Assembly: GCF_000227765.1 (NCBI RefSeq)
Contig: NZ_JH165159.1
Span: 2,298,478-2,362,477 of the forward strand
From: Neisseria wadsworthii 9715
GTDB taxonomy: Bacteria > Pseudomonadota > Gammaproteobacteria > Burkholderiales > Neisseriaceae
Direction: 5' to 3'
DNA: 64,000 bases
Part shown: positions 52,602-62,661 of the stretch, piece by piece
How the letters are laid out: every line of letters begins with the position of its first letter
Position numbering within the stretch: the first letter of the stretch is position 1
Program-made: the position numbers and the translations under genes
The notes under the pieces: model-generated
Told to the model about the DNA's origin: nothing
The model's database searches: none
The model's input: only the letters and a program-made list of their open reading frames with translations

Positions 52602-54377
52602 TCATTCAATAGCCAATCGCTCCATACGGTAGCGCATCGAACGGAAGCTGATACCTAAAAGTTTAGCAGCTTGGGTTCGGTTGAAACGCGTTTCCTGCAA
52701 GGCTTGCAATATGATACTGCGCTCCACTTCGTCGAGGTAATCCTGAATTTGTGTTTGCCCGGTAACAAAAAGAGGGATTTCCGGTCGTATTTCGTGCGCC
52801 GAAGCACCCGCCATACCGCCTGCTTGCGAACTCAGACTACCCGATGACACATCTCCGCCGGAAAAAGATTTAAAAATCGCAGCCTCTTCACTATTGTCCT
52901 CTTGCACGGGCAATTCCTGCCTCACGCCGGGAGCATGAATCTGCAAATCATCCACCTGAATGATGTTGCCCACAGTCAGCGCAACTGCTCTTTCCAAAAT
53001 ATTTTCCAACTCGCGGAAATTACCCGGATAGCTGTATGAAAGCAAGGCATCCTGCGCTTTAGGGCTGAGTTTATAAGCGGTTTCCCCTACCCGGTATTTA
53101 TTAAGCAATCGGAAAATCAGTGGGCCTAAGTCTTCACGCATTTCGCGCAAAGGCGGCATATGCAGAGTAACCACATTCAAGCGGTAATATAAGTCCTGTC
53201 TGAAAGCCCCTGTTTCAACTAAGGTTTCCAGATTTTTGTGGGTAGCGCATATGATGCGTACATCCACTTTTGTTTCTTGCGCATCGCCAATCCGGCGAAC
53301 GGCTTTTTCCTGAATCGCACGCAGAAGCTTCACTTGCATACCCAGCGGCAAATCGGCTACTTCATCCAAGAAAAGCGTACCTCCGTTTGCATGCTGGAAA
53401 AAACCCATACGGTCGGAGTCTGCTCCGGTAAAGCTGCCTTTTTTATAGCCGAAGAATTCACTCTCCATCAGATTCTCAGGAATCGCACCGCAGTTAACTG
53501 CAATAAACGGCTGATCCCTACGCGCCGACAATTCATGAATACTCCGTGCAGCCTGCTCTTTACCGCTACCGGACTCACCTGAAATATAAACCGGTACAAC
53601 GCTGCCGGCCAATCTGCGGATTAAATGGCGAACTTCCACCATTTGCGGAGAGGCGCCCAACAAGCGGGGCATATCCGGATCGCCGCTTAGCTCACAGATT
53701 TGCTGCATTTCACGTTCACGCTGAACGGCTCGGGTTTCCGTGGTGCTGAATAAGCGCTGACGCAACGATTTCATGCCCTGCGTTACCTCGGAAGGCTTAT
53801 CTATCCCACCGGAAACGCCTTTTCGGCTGGCAGAAGAAGAGGCGGATGTACGTGGCAGACTGACGGGTAAATCCGTATTGCGTGACACAGGCCGTGCAGC
53901 CGCCGGAGCTGGTTTTGGCGCATGCGGCGCGGTAGGTTGGGGAACAGGCTGAGTGGGGGCGGCGGTAGGAGCCGGTGCTGCAACAGCGGCAACCGGCTCA
54001 TTTACCTTTACCGCTGATTTTACCAGTGAGCGGAGTTGCGATAATGTGATCGGTTTCTGCAGATAATCAAACGCACCTGCTTTTAAAGCCTCAACAGCTT
54101 GATCGGCATTACCAAAAGCAGTGATGACCGCTACCGGGGTATCCAACATCAATTCATTGATATGTTGTACCACTTCCAAACCTGAGCCGTCCGGCATACG
54201 CATATCGGTCAACACCAGCGAATAATCTTTATCGTCCAGTTTCGATTTAGCATCGACCACGCCGACTGCCGTATCGACAGACAAACCCATTTTCATTAAG
54301 GTCATTTCCATCAAATCACGGATGTCGGCTTCATCATCTACAACCAATACAGGTTGTTGCAAATTATGCTTCGTCAT
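52602..54377 (-). CDS. pilR: Sigma-54-dependent response regulator PilR
   Basis: Activates pilin transcription with RpoN in organisms that keep the system. 591 residues, long for PilR (usually about 450-500). Receiver D58 in LVLTDMRMPDGSG; a Pro/Ala-rich linker at 127-166; AAA+ with Walker A GESGSGKE (267-274) and the sigma-54 contact loop GSFTGA (314-319, where GAFTGA is usual); a Ser/Gly-rich second linker; and a Fis-type helix-turn-helix (FNRTQAAKLLGISFRSMRYR). The functional motifs are intact. The start overlaps pilS by 14 bases. Confidence 0.92.
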   Translation of the reverse strand: MTKHNLQQPVLVVDDEADIRDLMEMTLMKMGLSVDTAVGVVDAKSKLDDKDYSLVLTDMRMPDGSGLEVVQHINELMLDTPVAVITAFGNADQAVEALKAGAFDYLQKPITLSQLRSLVKSAVKVNEPVAAVAAPAPTAAPTQPVPQPTAPHAPKPAPAAARPVSRNTDLPVSLPRTSASSSASRKGVSGGIDKPSEVTQGMKSLRQRLFSTTETRAVQREREMQQICELSGDPDMPRLLGASPQMVEVRHLIRRLAGSVVPVYISGESGSGKEQAARSIHELSARRDQPFIAVNCGAIPENLMESEFFGYKKGSFTGADSDRMGFFQHANGGTLFLDEVADLPLGMQVKLLRAIQEKAVRRIGDAQETKVDVRIICATHKNLETLVETGAFRQDLYYRLNVVTLHMPPLREMREDLGPLIFRLLNKYRVGETAYKLSPKAQDALLSYSYPGNFRELENILERAVALTVGNIIQVDDLQIHAPGVRQELPVQEDNSEEAAIFKSFSGGDVSSGSLSSQAGGMAGASAHEIRPEIPLFVTGQTQIQDYLDEVERSIILQALQETRFNRTQAAKLLGISFRSMRYRMERLAIE

Positions 54378-55992
54378 TGCTCTCGTCCCTCGGTAAAATC
54401 AGTTCAAAACCGTTCATTTCCGGATGGTAATGCAATTGCCCCAAATTAGCATGGGCCAACTCGCGCGCTACATAAAGGCCTAAACCGGTACCTGTTTTCT
54501 CTGTGGTAAAGAAAGGTTCAAACAAACGGTTGCGCACTTCAGGCGCCACACCCGAACCATTATCAGCCACCACAATTGAAATGTGCATCTTGCCGCTAGG
54601 GCGCATCAATACTGTAATCGCCTGATTGTCTTTCCTACTGTGGCGCCATGCGTTGTTACACAAATTCCACATAATCTGCTGCAAATGCATTGAATCGGCC
54701 ACCACAGCCAGATTATTGCCTTCCATCGTCATGCGTACGCTACCAATGGCATCAGGATTATTCAATGTGAATTCCTGTTTGAAAGCCAGCCAGAATTTCA
54801 TCAAATTGATTTTTTCCCTGCTGATATTGTCTTTCTTATTCAATGAAGTAACGTCTTCCAACATCTTATCGATGCGGCGAATATTACTGTCTATAATATC
54901 ATGCAACTTAGCATTAGTAGGATCCTGCATGCTTTCTTGCAGCAAATCGTTGGCATGACGGATGGCCGACATCGGGTTGCGAATCTCATGCGCCAGATTG
55001 GCAGTAAGCTGCCCCAAAGACGCAAGCTTTGTTGCCATTGCTTCTGCCGCCACTTCCCTCAATGAACGGATAAACAACATCAACAATTCGGTTTTTTCAT
55101 CACTTTGCACCAAAGGAACTGCACGCACACGCATAGAGTGCTGATGCAAGTGGATATCGGTTTCAAAACTTTTTTCGGGAGCGTGATGCCATTGGCGAAT
55201 CAGGTCGCTGAAAATGGTTTCTTGGTTATCGATTGCCAAGCTTGGAAAGTAAGTTTTTGCTTGTGCATTGAACAGCCAGATGCGTTGATCCATGTCCAGC
55301 ACCACAACAGCTTCCTGCACTCGGTTTAACACTAATTTATTCAGTCCGCTTACGCGGTTAAACGCCTGTTTGTGTTTATCTGCGGAATCGGTTGCCGCTT
55401 TAAGCCGGTTAACCGAAAGAGAAGTTAATCCGGCTACCAGATAACTTGCACCTATCAAAAACAAACCTATGATAAACGGGCGAAAATCTGTTCCGTTCCA
55501 TTTTTTGTCTATGATGTTGAAAATCATATGATCGCTCAGAAGCAGGCAGAAAATAATCAGCAGCGTGGCATAAGAGGCGTAAAGCATCGGATAGCGGCCA
55601 TAGCTGAGCAAACAGGATGTTGCCACAAACGGGAGCACTAAAGCGCCAAAGCCCATTCCAATACCGCCGGTCATATACACCAGCAGCATAATCATGGAAA
55701 TATCTGCGACTGCCGCCGCATTCGGCAGGGTCATATTCTGGCGCTGCCACTCCGGCTTGAACAAGGTGAGAATCACAATACCGCCGTAAATGGCCGCCCA
55801 TGTATAAAACTCGACCGGCTTGAACAAACTGCCCATTTTACCGGTATCCATATAAAGGTAATCTGAGCCTATCTGGAAAACCAGCAAAGAAATAATGATG
55901 GTTACTCTTGCCAGATTGATCAACACCGGCAAACGTCCCATCTGTTGCTCCCAGTCTCTTCGGGAATATAGCTGCGCTTTTGCGTAACTCAT
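54364..55992 (-). CDS. pilS: Sensor histidine kinase PilS
   Basis: 542 residues: about six N-terminal membrane helices (22-200), a PAS domain (about 215-310), HisKA with H335 in LAHEIRNPMSAIRH, and a HATPase ending GTGLGLYVARELAHANLG. It is full length for PilS. PilS senses pilin in the membrane and controls PilR. It overlaps pilR by 14 bases. In N. gonorrhoeae the PilS homologue is defective, so the intact pair is noteworthy. Confidence 0.92.
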   Translation of the reverse strand: MSYAKAQLYSRRDWEQQMGRLPVLINLARVTIIISLLVFQIGSDYLYMDTGKMGSLFKPVEFYTWAAIYGGIVILTLFKPEWQRQNMTLPNAAAVADISMIMLLVYMTGGIGMGFGALVLPFVATSCLLSYGRYPMLYASYATLLIIFCLLLSDHMIFNIIDKKWNGTDFRPFIIGLFLIGASYLVAGLTSLSVNRLKAATDSADKHKQAFNRVSGLNKLVLNRVQEAVVVLDMDQRIWLFNAQAKTYFPSLAIDNQETIFSDLIRQWHHAPEKSFETDIHLHQHSMRVRAVPLVQSDEKTELLMLFIRSLREVAAEAMATKLASLGQLTANLAHEIRNPMSAIRHANDLLQESMQDPTNAKLHDIIDSNIRRIDKMLEDVTSLNKKDNISREKINLMKFWLAFKQEFTLNNPDAIGSVRMTMEGNNLAVVADSMHLQQIMWNLCNNAWRHSRKDNQAITVLMRPSGKMHISIVVADNGSGVAPEVRNRLFEPFFTTEKTGTGLGLYVARELAHANLGQLHYHPEMNGFELILPRDESNDEA

Positions 55993-56061
55993 GTTTAGTA
56001 TTCTCTTATTAATTTATTATCACGGTTGCTCAACCGTGTTGTTTTTCCACATTTGTCAACA

Positions 56062-58362
56062 TTATTCCGTGATGCCGGTTATATTGCCCGACACATCTAA
56101 AACTTTGCCTTTGCGCCCGCGCTTGTTTTGAATATCTAAAATACGCAAACGCTCGTTTTTATCGCCGCCCCTTCTACCTTTAATCCGAACAATAAATTCA
56201 GGCTGATTGACAACAGCAATCAAGTTGAGCTTCATATTTTCAGACAGGCTTATCAATTGCAGCCCTCTGCCTTTGGCCATAACTTTCAATTCGCCTAATT
56301 CGAATGCCAGCAAACGGTTATCCTCGGATACAAGCACTACTTTACAATCCGGACTAATCAACGATACTGCAAAAATAGGTATAGGTTGCAGGGGGGTTTC
56401 ACCCGGCTCCAGCGCCATCACCACTTTACCGGCTTTAATCCGGCTAACCATATCCGCCAACTTGGTAATGAAACCGTATCCGCCGCTGTTGCTTAACAAG
56501 TAATGCTGTTCAGGCAGGCCTGTGAGCATGGCTACGACTTTGGCTCCGTTTTGTAATTCAATCAATGAGCTGACCGGAATACCGTCCCCCCGTCCGCCGG
56601 GAATCTCTGCCGCATCCAACGTATAGGATCGGCCTTGCGAATCAAGCACCACCACCGGCCAAACTGTTCTACCTTCCAACACTTGCTTTAAGCCGTCGCC
56701 TTCTTTGAATACGGTCTGGCTTAAATCCAGATTATGGCCTGCGCGGCTTCTGATCCAACCTTTTTCCGACAAAATCAGCGTAATCGGCTCATCCGCAGTG
56801 GTTTGCGTTGAAGAGGCGCGCTCGGCTTCCTCTATCAGCGTTCTGCGTTCATCACCGAATTGCTTCATATCGGCACGCATTTCCTGAATGATGTGTTTGC
56901 GCTTCGCAGATTCATCACCCAGCAAATGATTCAGTTTGTCTTGCTCTTCTTTCAATTCGGCCAGCTCTTTTTCAAGCTTGAAGCCTTCCAACCGGGCCAA
57001 TTGGCGCAGGCGGATTTCCAGGATATCTTCCGCCTGAATTTCAGACAGGCCGAAGGCAGCCATCAAATCTGTTTTCGGTTCGTCTGATTCGCGGATAACG
57101 CGAATGACTTCATCAATATGCAGAAACGCAATCATGCGCCCTTCAAGAATGTGGATGCGTTTTTCCACCTGACCCAAACGGTGCTGCAAACGACGCGTAA
57201 CTGTTTTCACACGGAAATCAAGCCACTCTTGAAGAATGGTTTTCAGATTCTTCTGGGCAGGGCGGTTATCCATGCCCATCATTACCAAATTCATCGGCGC
57301 GTTGCTTTCCAAGCCGGTACGCGCCATCAGCGTGTTCATAAAGCTTTCAGGGTTGATTTTGCCTGACTTAGGCTCAAACACCAGCCGAACGGGATTTTCG
57401 CCGTCGCTTTCGTCACGCACTTTTTCCAGCAAATCCAGCATCAGCTTTTTCGTATTGAGCTGATCCTGATTAAGCTGCTTCTTGCCGGTTTTGGGTTTGG
57501 GATTGGTTTGTTCTTCGATTTCGGCCAGAATTTTTTGGGCGCTCGTTCCTGGCGGCAGTTGGGTAACGATGGCGCGCCATTGGCCGCGCGCCAGTTTTTC
57601 GATTTCATAACGCGCACGCACGCGCACACTGCCTTTACCGGTTTCATAAATATGCAGCAAATCGCTTTGCGGCGTAATAATCTGCCCGCCGCCGGCGAAA
57701 TCGGGGCCTTTGATGTATGTCATCAGCTCTGCCGTATCCATGACGGGCTTTTTCAAAAGTGCAATGGCCGCTTCGGTCACTTCACATAAATTATGCGACG
57801 GTATCTCGGTTGCCATGCCCACCGCGATACCGGATGCGCCGTTGAGTAATACAAATGGCAGACGCGAAGGCAGGATAACCGGCTCTTCAAAAGCACCGTC
57901 ATAGTTCGGTACGAAATCAACCGTGCCCATATTGATTTCGGAAAGCAGCAATTCGGCTATCGGTGTCAGCCGCGCTTCCGTATAGCGCATGGCCGCCGCA
58001 CCGTCTCCGTCTCGCGAACCGAAATTGCCGATGCCGTCAATCAGAGGGTAGCGTAAGGTAAAGTCCTGCGCCATACGCACCATTGCCTCATAGGCTGAGC
58101 TGTCGCCGTGAGGATGGTATTTACCGAGAATTTCACCCACCACGCGTGCAGACTTAACCGGCTTGGCACCATGCACCAAACCCATATCTTTCATTGCATA
58201 AAGAATGCGCCGCTGTACAGGCTTCTGCCCGTCGCCCACGTCCGGCAATGCCCTGCCTTTCACCACGCTCATTGCATACTCAAGATATGCGCGTTCGGCA
58301 TACTGACCCAATAATAAAGAGTCGTCGTCGGCTAAGGTTGTGGCGTTTGGCTGGTCATTCAT
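56062..58362 (-). CDS. parC: DNA topoisomerase IV subunit A
   Basis: The 766-residue DNA-cleaving subunit of topoisomerase IV, which decatenates daughter chromosomes. The catalytic tyrosine is Y127 in MRYTEARL. The quinolone-determining region reads [14 protein letters not shown], wild type at the two Ser and the Glu that commonly mutate. The C-terminal region shows the beta-pinwheel repeats typical of ParC. A DUS is embedded at about 57040-57051. No parE in the window. It is monocistronic. Confidence 0.97.
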   Translation of the reverse strand: MNDQPNATTLADDDSLLLGQYAERAYLEYAMSVVKGRALPDVGDGQKPVQRRILYAMKDMGLVHGAKPVKSARVVGEILGKYHPHGDSSAYEAMVRMAQDFTLRYPLIDGIGNFGSRDGDGAAAMRYTEARLTPIAELLLSEINMGTVDFVPNYDGAFEEPVILPSRLPFVLLNGASGIAVGMATEIPSHNLCEVTEAAIALLKKPVMDTAELMTYIKGPDFAGGGQIITPQSDLLHIYETGKGSVRVRARYEIEKLARGQWRAIVTQLPPGTSAQKILAEIEEQTNPKPKTGKKQLNQDQLNTKKLMLDLLEKVRDESDGENPVRLVFEPKSGKINPESFMNTLMARTGLESNAPMNLVMMGMDNRPAQKNLKTILQEWLDFRVKTVTRRLQHRLGQVEKRIHILEGRMIAFLHIDEVIRVIRESDEPKTDLMAAFGLSEIQAEDILEIRLRQLARLEGFKLEKELAELKEEQDKLNHLLGDESAKRKHIIQEMRADMKQFGDERRTLIEEAERASSTQTTADEPITLILSEKGWIRSRAGHNLDLSQTVFKEGDGLKQVLEGRTVWPVVVLDSQGRSYTLDAAEIPGGRGDGIPVSSLIELQNGAKVVAMLTGLPEQHYLLSNSGGYGFITKLADMVSRIKAGKVVMALEPGETPLQPIPIFAVSLISPDCKVVLVSEDNRLLAFELGELKVMAKGRGLQLISLSENMKLNLIAVVNQPEFIVRIKGRRGGDKNERLRILDIQNKRGRKGKVLDVSGNITGITE

Positions 58363-58585
58363 GTTTTAATTAAGCTTAATCACGTTTTTAAAGGCAAAAT
58401 TGGTATCTATTGTAATGCAAATCGCCTTTCTTTGCTGAACTTAACAACCCTAAGTTTATTTTTTCAAATTGGTTTGTTGGTTCCGCGCATATTTTAAATT
58501 GTTATAATATCCTAACAAATGATTTAAGTTAAAAAATATTACTTTAACTTTTTGCTACAAAAGCTAAATTTTCCGAAAGCCTGCC

Positions 58586-59629
58586 ATGTACCAACCCATT
58601 CAAACGCTGCCGGAGGGGCCTTTAGACATTATCGGCGATGTTCACGGCGAATTTGATGCGTTGCAAACGCTGATTACCCGCTTAGGTTATGACTCTTACG
58701 GCAATCATCCCGCCGGGCGCAAGCTCGTGTTTGTGGGCGATTTATGCGACCGCGGCCCTGACAGCCCGGCCGTTTTATATTGGTTCAGACAGGCCTATGA
58801 AGCAGGTAATGCTTTGATGGTATTGGGCAACCACGAATTAAACCTGCTGATGGAAGATCCAAAAGACGGATCGGGCTGGTTTTTCCCCGAGCGCGACCTC
58901 AAAGAAAGCCACCTTTATGCACCGTGGCAGAAAATGTCCGACCACGAAAAACCGGTGCTTACCAGCTGGTTGGCACAAATGCCGCTGGTTTTGCATCGAG
59001 ACGATATCCGCATCATTCACGCCGCTTGGCTGCCGGAATCTATCCGGCAAATTCAGACAGGCATTGCCAATCAAGATTTAATCACCGCATACCGCCAATG
59101 GGATGCCGATTTAAAACATTCTTTAAGACAAGCAGAATGGTATGCAGATTATGAACGGCAACAGGCCGACTCCGCCTTGCTCGACAACCCGCACAGTACA
59201 CCGCCTATGCAGCAGGCGCTGGCCGAATTCGAATACCGCCGCAGCCGTCTGCATCCCGTACGGGCGCTAACCAGTGGCGTTGAAGTATTTGTGGACAAGC
59301 CGTTTTTCTCAGGCGCGCGCTGGCGCTTTACCACACGCTTCGCCTGGTGGGACGAATATACCGATGACATTCCCGTTGTGATCGGGCACTACTGGCGCAG
59401 CTGGCAGCCGAAACATTCTGGCCTGCTGCCCGAGCCGCCCAATGCATGGTTCGGCGCCAAGCGCAATGTGTTCTGCATTGATTATTCCGTAGGCGCCCGC
59501 TGGCGCGACCGACAAGCCGAACCGCCCGTTCCGCCCGACCAATCCGGCTTTAGGCTTGCCGCTTTGCGCTGGCCGGAAAACATATTGATGTTTGATGATG
59601 GCGAAGTTGCCCAAATGATTTCTTTATAA
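58586..59629 (+). CDS. PPP-family metallophosphoesterase
   Basis: 347 residues of the PPP/ApaH-like metallophosphoesterase family. The metal-binding motifs are GDVHG (17-21), GDLCDRG (51-57) and GNHE (81-84), with a later histidine in VIGHYW. ApaH hydrolyses diadenosine tetraphosphate, but this protein is longer than ApaH and contains inserted segments, so it may be a serine/threonine phosphatase or other phosphoesterase. A DUS lies in the coding region near 59052-59064. Monocistronic, ending at a DUS hairpin. Confidence 0.85.
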   Translation: MYQPIQTLPEGPLDIIGDVHGEFDALQTLITRLGYDSYGNHPAGRKLVFVGDLCDRGPDSPAVLYWFRQAYEAGNALMVLGNHELNLLMEDPKDGSGWFFPERDLKESHLYAPWQKMSDHEKPVLTSWLAQMPLVLHRDDIRIIHAAWLPESIRQIQTGIANQDLITAYRQWDADLKHSLRQAEWYADYERQQADSALLDNPHSTPPMQQALAEFEYRRSRLHPVRALTSGVEVFVDKPFFSGARWRFTTRFAWWDEYTDDIPVVIGHYWRSWQPKHSGLLPEPPNAWFGAKRNVFCIDYSVGARWRDRQAEPPVPPDQSGFRLAALRWPENILMFDDGEVAQMISL

Positions 59630-59631
59630 AA

Positions 59632-59666
59632 GAATGCCTGTCTGAACAGTGTTCAGACAGGCATTC
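59632..59666. terminator. DUS inverted pair between the phosphoesterase and apbC genes
   Basis: GAATGCCTGTCTGAAC and its complement (16 bp) with a 3-base loop, just after the phosphoesterase stop and between two convergent genes. Confidence 0.75.
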
Positions 59667-59681
59667 AATCATCTTCCAACC

Positions 59682-60764
59682 TTATTCCACCACTATTTTC
59701 GGGAAGCGGCTGCTGAAATCGCGTCCTTTTCCGGCGATGGCCAAAGCAATCTGCCAAGCAGCGTCGGTATAGATTTTGGCGATTTGGGCATGGTTTTCCT
59801 GCAGGGCTTTGGCGCGGCCTTCGTCCATTGCTTCGCGCACCGGCAATGCCAGCGGCAGCTGGCCGAGCAGCGGCACGCCGAGTTTTTCCGCCAGCATTTT
59901 GCCGCCGTCGCTGCCGAACACCGCCTCGCTGTGGCCGCAATTGCTGCACACATGCACCGACATATTCTCCAACACGCCGAAAATCGGGATATTCACTTTT
60001 TGGAACATATCCACCGCTTTTCGTGCATCAATCAGCGCAATATCCTGCGGCGTGGTCACCACCACCGAGCCGGTTACCGGAATTTTCTGCGACAAAGTGA
60101 GCTGTATATCGCCCGTGCCGGGCGGCAGGTCGATAAACAGATAGTCCACATCGTTCCATTCGCTTTGAAACAAAAGCTGCTGCAATGCTTGCGAAAGCAT
60201 GGGCCCGCGCCACACCACGGCCTGATCGGTGTCCACCAGAAAACCTATCGACATCACCTGAACGCCGCCGTTGGCCACCACGGGTATCAGCTTTTTATTG
60301 GCTTGATCCGGTTTGCCGTCGGCCACGCCCAGCATGGTCGGCTGGCTCGGCCCGTACAAATCGGCATCCAGCACGCCCACGCGCGCGCCCATGTTGGCCA
60401 TAGCGATGGCCAAGTTGGCCGTAGTGGTGGATTTGCCCACACCGCCCTTACCCGAGGCAATGGCAATAATGTTTTTCACGCCTTTAATGGTTGCCACGCC
60501 GGGCTGCACTTTGTGGGTGGCGATGTCGATGTTTATCTTCACATGCACATCTTGCATGAAGCCCGCGCGCGACAATACCTGCCTGATGCTTTCTTTGAGC
60601 GCCTGCTCCTCATGCGCCACGGGAAAATCGAATTTCAGCAGCACATGCAAACCGTCGCCCTTTTCTTCTATTTTTTCCAACGCCTTGCAGCTGCCCAAAG
60701 TCAGCCCGCTGCCGGGAACGGCCACTGCTTCCAAAGCTGCGCGCAATGTTTGATTATCAGCCAT
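59682..60764 (-). CDS. apbC: Iron-sulfur cluster carrier protein ApbC (Mrp/NBP35)
   Basis: 360 residues. An N-terminal MIP18/DUF59 domain (about 1-85) is followed by a P-loop ATPase with the deviant Walker A SGKGGVGKST (104-113) and a CxxC pair near residues 273-276 (VCSNCGHSEAV) that holds a [4Fe-4S] cluster at the dimer interface. It delivers clusters to apo-proteins. The gene is monocistronic. Confidence 0.95.
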   Translation of the reverse strand: MADNQTLRAALEAVAVPGSGLTLGSCKALEKIEEKGDGLHVLLKFDFPVAHEEQALKESIRQVLSRAGFMQDVHVKINIDIATHKVQPGVATIKGVKNIIAIASGKGGVGKSTTTANLAIAMANMGARVGVLDADLYGPSQPTMLGVADGKPDQANKKLIPVVANGGVQVMSIGFLVDTDQAVVWRGPMLSQALQQLLFQSEWNDVDYLFIDLPPGTGDIQLTLSQKIPVTGSVVVTTPQDIALIDARKAVDMFQKVNIPIFGVLENMSVHVCSNCGHSEAVFGSDGGKMLAEKLGVPLLGQLPLALPVREAMDEGRAKALQENHAQIAKIYTDAAWQIALAIAGKGRDFSSRFPKIVVE

Positions 60765-60953
60765 TTTTTAACCTCTTTTTATGTGTATCAATTATTTATG
60801 GTAAGATTGTACACCTTGCACCTACGGGTACGAAGCAATTCCTTTGCTTCTTTTCAGACAGGCATCAGCCATCAACGTATAAAAAATTTCCGTTTTACTC
60901 AAAACCCATCATCACAACAATCATCAGTCGTTTAATAAATTGAGAGAATCATC

Positions 60954-61229
60954 ATGAAATCCGCATTTTCCATTATCGCGGGTATGGCCATATTTGCATG
61001 TTCGCACGCCTACGCCGCATCCTGTTTGATTAACGATGCCTCCGGTATGCCGGTTAACGTGCGCACCGATCCCGACGGCCAGCTCATCGGCCAATTAAAA
61101 AACGGCACGCGCGTGCAATCCGACCTTTCCAGCGTAGGCGGCTGGGTGTATATTTCCTGGGACAAACCCCTGTTAAACAATGCAAACAGCGGCTGGGTTT
61201 ACCGCTCGTTTCTCCGCTGCAACAAATAA
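60954..61229 (+). CDS. Exported SH3-domain protein
   Basis: 91 residues. The signal peptide ends near SHAYA (about residue 22). The mature part is one SH3b domain (GMPVNVRTDPDGQLIGQLKNGTRV... GWVYISW ... GWVYRSFL) and two cysteines (C24 and C89) that could pair. SH3b proteins often bind peptidoglycan or another surface. Function unknown. It is 27 bases upstream of gloA and may be co-transcribed. Confidence 0.85.
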   Translation: MKSAFSIIAGMAIFACSHAYAASCLINDASGMPVNVRTDPDGQLIGQLKNGTRVQSDLSSVGGWVYISWDKPLLNNANSGWVYRSFLRCNK

Positions 61230-61256
61230 CATTTTCTACTAAATAAGGAACACACT

Positions 61257-61667
61257 ATGCGAATGCTGCACACTATGCTGCGCGTGGGCAACCTCGAAAA
61301 ATCACTCGCTTTTTACCAAGACGTTTTGGGCATGAAGCTTCTGCGCAAGAAAGATTATCCCGAAGGCAAATTCACGCTGGCATTTGTCGGCTACGGCGAC
61401 GAAAAAGACCATACCGTTATCGAACTGACCCACAACTGGGACACGGATACCTATGATTTAGGCACGGGCTACGGCCACATTGCCATCGAAGTGCCCGACG
61501 CCTACGCCGCCTGCGACGCCGTGCGTGCCAAAGGCGGCAACGTCGTGCGCGAAGCCGGCCCGATGAAACACGGCTCCACCGTGATTGCTTTTGTAGAGGA
61601 CCCGGACGGCTACAAAATCGAGTTTATTCAAAAAGGCAGCGGTTCAGATACGGTGAAATACGGATAA
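61257..61667 (+). CDS. gloA: Lactoylglutathione lyase (glyoxalase I)
   Basis: Converts the methylglyoxal-glutathione adduct to S-lactoylglutathione. At 136 residues it is the Ni2+-type. Metal ligands are H5, E56, H74 and E122, matching the family. Signature segments are [20 protein letters not shown] and GHIAIEVPD. It detoxifies methylglyoxal. It ends before a DUS hairpin, convergent with the TsdA-type cytochrome gene. Confidence 0.97.
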   Translation: MRMLHTMLRVGNLEKSLAFYQDVLGMKLLRKKDYPEGKFTLAFVGYGDEKDHTVIELTHNWDTDTYDLGTGYGHIAIEVPDAYAACDAVRAKGGNVVREAGPMKHGSTVIAFVEDPDGYKIEFIQKGSGSDTVKYG

Positions 61668-61692
61668 ACTTGGCCGGATTATCAATTGAAAG

Positions 61693-61722
61693 ATGCCTGT
61701 CTGAAAACTTTCAGACAGGCAT
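61693..61722. terminator. DUS inverted pair between gloA and the cytochrome gene
   Basis: ATGCCTGTCTGAAA and its complement (14 bp) with a 2-base loop, between convergent genes. Confidence 0.75.
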
Positions 61723-61749
61723 TCCTTTATTTCTCAACCGCTTATTCAC

Positions 61750-62661
61750 TCAATAACGTGCATCTTTCGGCTTGTCGCCTTTAGGCCAGTCGTTTACCTT
61801 GCCGGCGAAATCAGGGCGCGGCTGGTGGGTGAAATATTCGGCAATGTCCACTGCGTCCTGATCGTTCAACACGCCGCCCTCGCCCCACATGCCGTGCATT
61901 TGCGCGCCCATCGGCATGGCGGCTTTGATAAAGGCGGCGGCTTTATAAGTGCGCGCCATGCCTGCGCCTATGTTGAAGGATTCGTCGCCCCACAAAGGCG
62001 GGAAGGCGTAGCTGCCGGTGCCGTCGCGCTTGCCTTCGCCGTTACTGCCATGGCAGGTGGCGCAATGTTGGGCGTAGAGCTGTTTGCCGCGCTCCGGGTT
62101 GGGCACGAGTTGGGTGTTGATGGGCACGGCGTTTACGATATCGACGCGCTGCCCTTTGGGCACATCTTGCCCTACCCATTTGATGTAGGCGAGCATGGCC
62201 TGCATGGCTTCGCTATCTTTTGCCAGCGGTTTGCCGTTCATAGAGCGCTGGAAACAGCCGTTGATGCGGCCGGCCAAATCAATTTCTTTGCCGGGACGCG
62301 GCATCACGCGCGGATAACGGTTGTAGGTGTTGATATAAGGGTTGCCTCCGGGTACTTTGCCCTGCGCGATGTGGCAGCTGCTGCAGTTCATGTGGCTGCC
62401 CACATATTCGGGCAACAGGCGCTTGGTGTCGTTCATCAGCCGCTGGCCGAGGCGGATTTGCTCGGCGTTGGGCTGTTTGTTGATATCGCTGTCTGACGGC
62501 ACAATGTATTCGCCGACCACTTTTTTATGCTCGCCCTCACCGGTAACGATGGGATAGCGGCCGGGTTGCTGTGTTTCTTCTGCTTGCCGTGTTGCCGGTT
62601 CGCTGCATGCGGTTAGGCCGAGTCCGAAAATGACGGCGGCCAGTATGGCGTGTTTATTCAT
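61750..62661 (-). CDS. Di-haem cytochrome c, TsdA-like thiosulfate dehydrogenase
   Basis: 303 residues from the ATG at 62661 (AGGAG six bases upstream). A lipobox (LGLTACS, C19) suggests a membrane-anchored periplasmic lipoprotein. Haem 1 binds at CSSCH (93-97) and haem 2 at CATCH (200-204). Between them, RINGCFQRSMNGKPL (C136) is the motif of TsdA thiosulfate dehydrogenase/tetrathionate reductase, whose cysteine is an axial haem ligand. It overlaps the upstream tri-haem cytochrome gene by eight bases, so that protein is a likely electron partner. The direction of the reaction cannot be told from sequence. Confidence 0.7.
   Translation of the reverse strand: MNKHAILAAVIFGLGLTACSEPATRQAEETQQPGRYPIVTGEGEHKKVVGEYIVPSDSDINKQPNAEQIRLGQRLMNDTKRLLPEYVGSHMNCSSCHIAQGKVPGGNPYINTYNRYPRVMPRPGKEIDLAGRINGCFQRSMNGKPLAKDSEAMQAMLAYIKWVGQDVPKGQRVDIVNAVPINTQLVPNPERGKQLYAQHCATCHGSNGEGKRDGTGSYAFPPLWGDESFNIGAGMARTYKAAAFIKAAMPMGAQMHGMWGEGGVLNDQDAVDIAEYFTHQPRPDFAGKVNDWPKGDKPKDARY

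Noticed and set aside
59649-60935. 428-codon open frame on the plus strand
   Set aside because: It is antisense to apbC, has a His/Gln/Ala-rich low-complexity translation and no family resemblance; it arises from the codon pattern of apbC.
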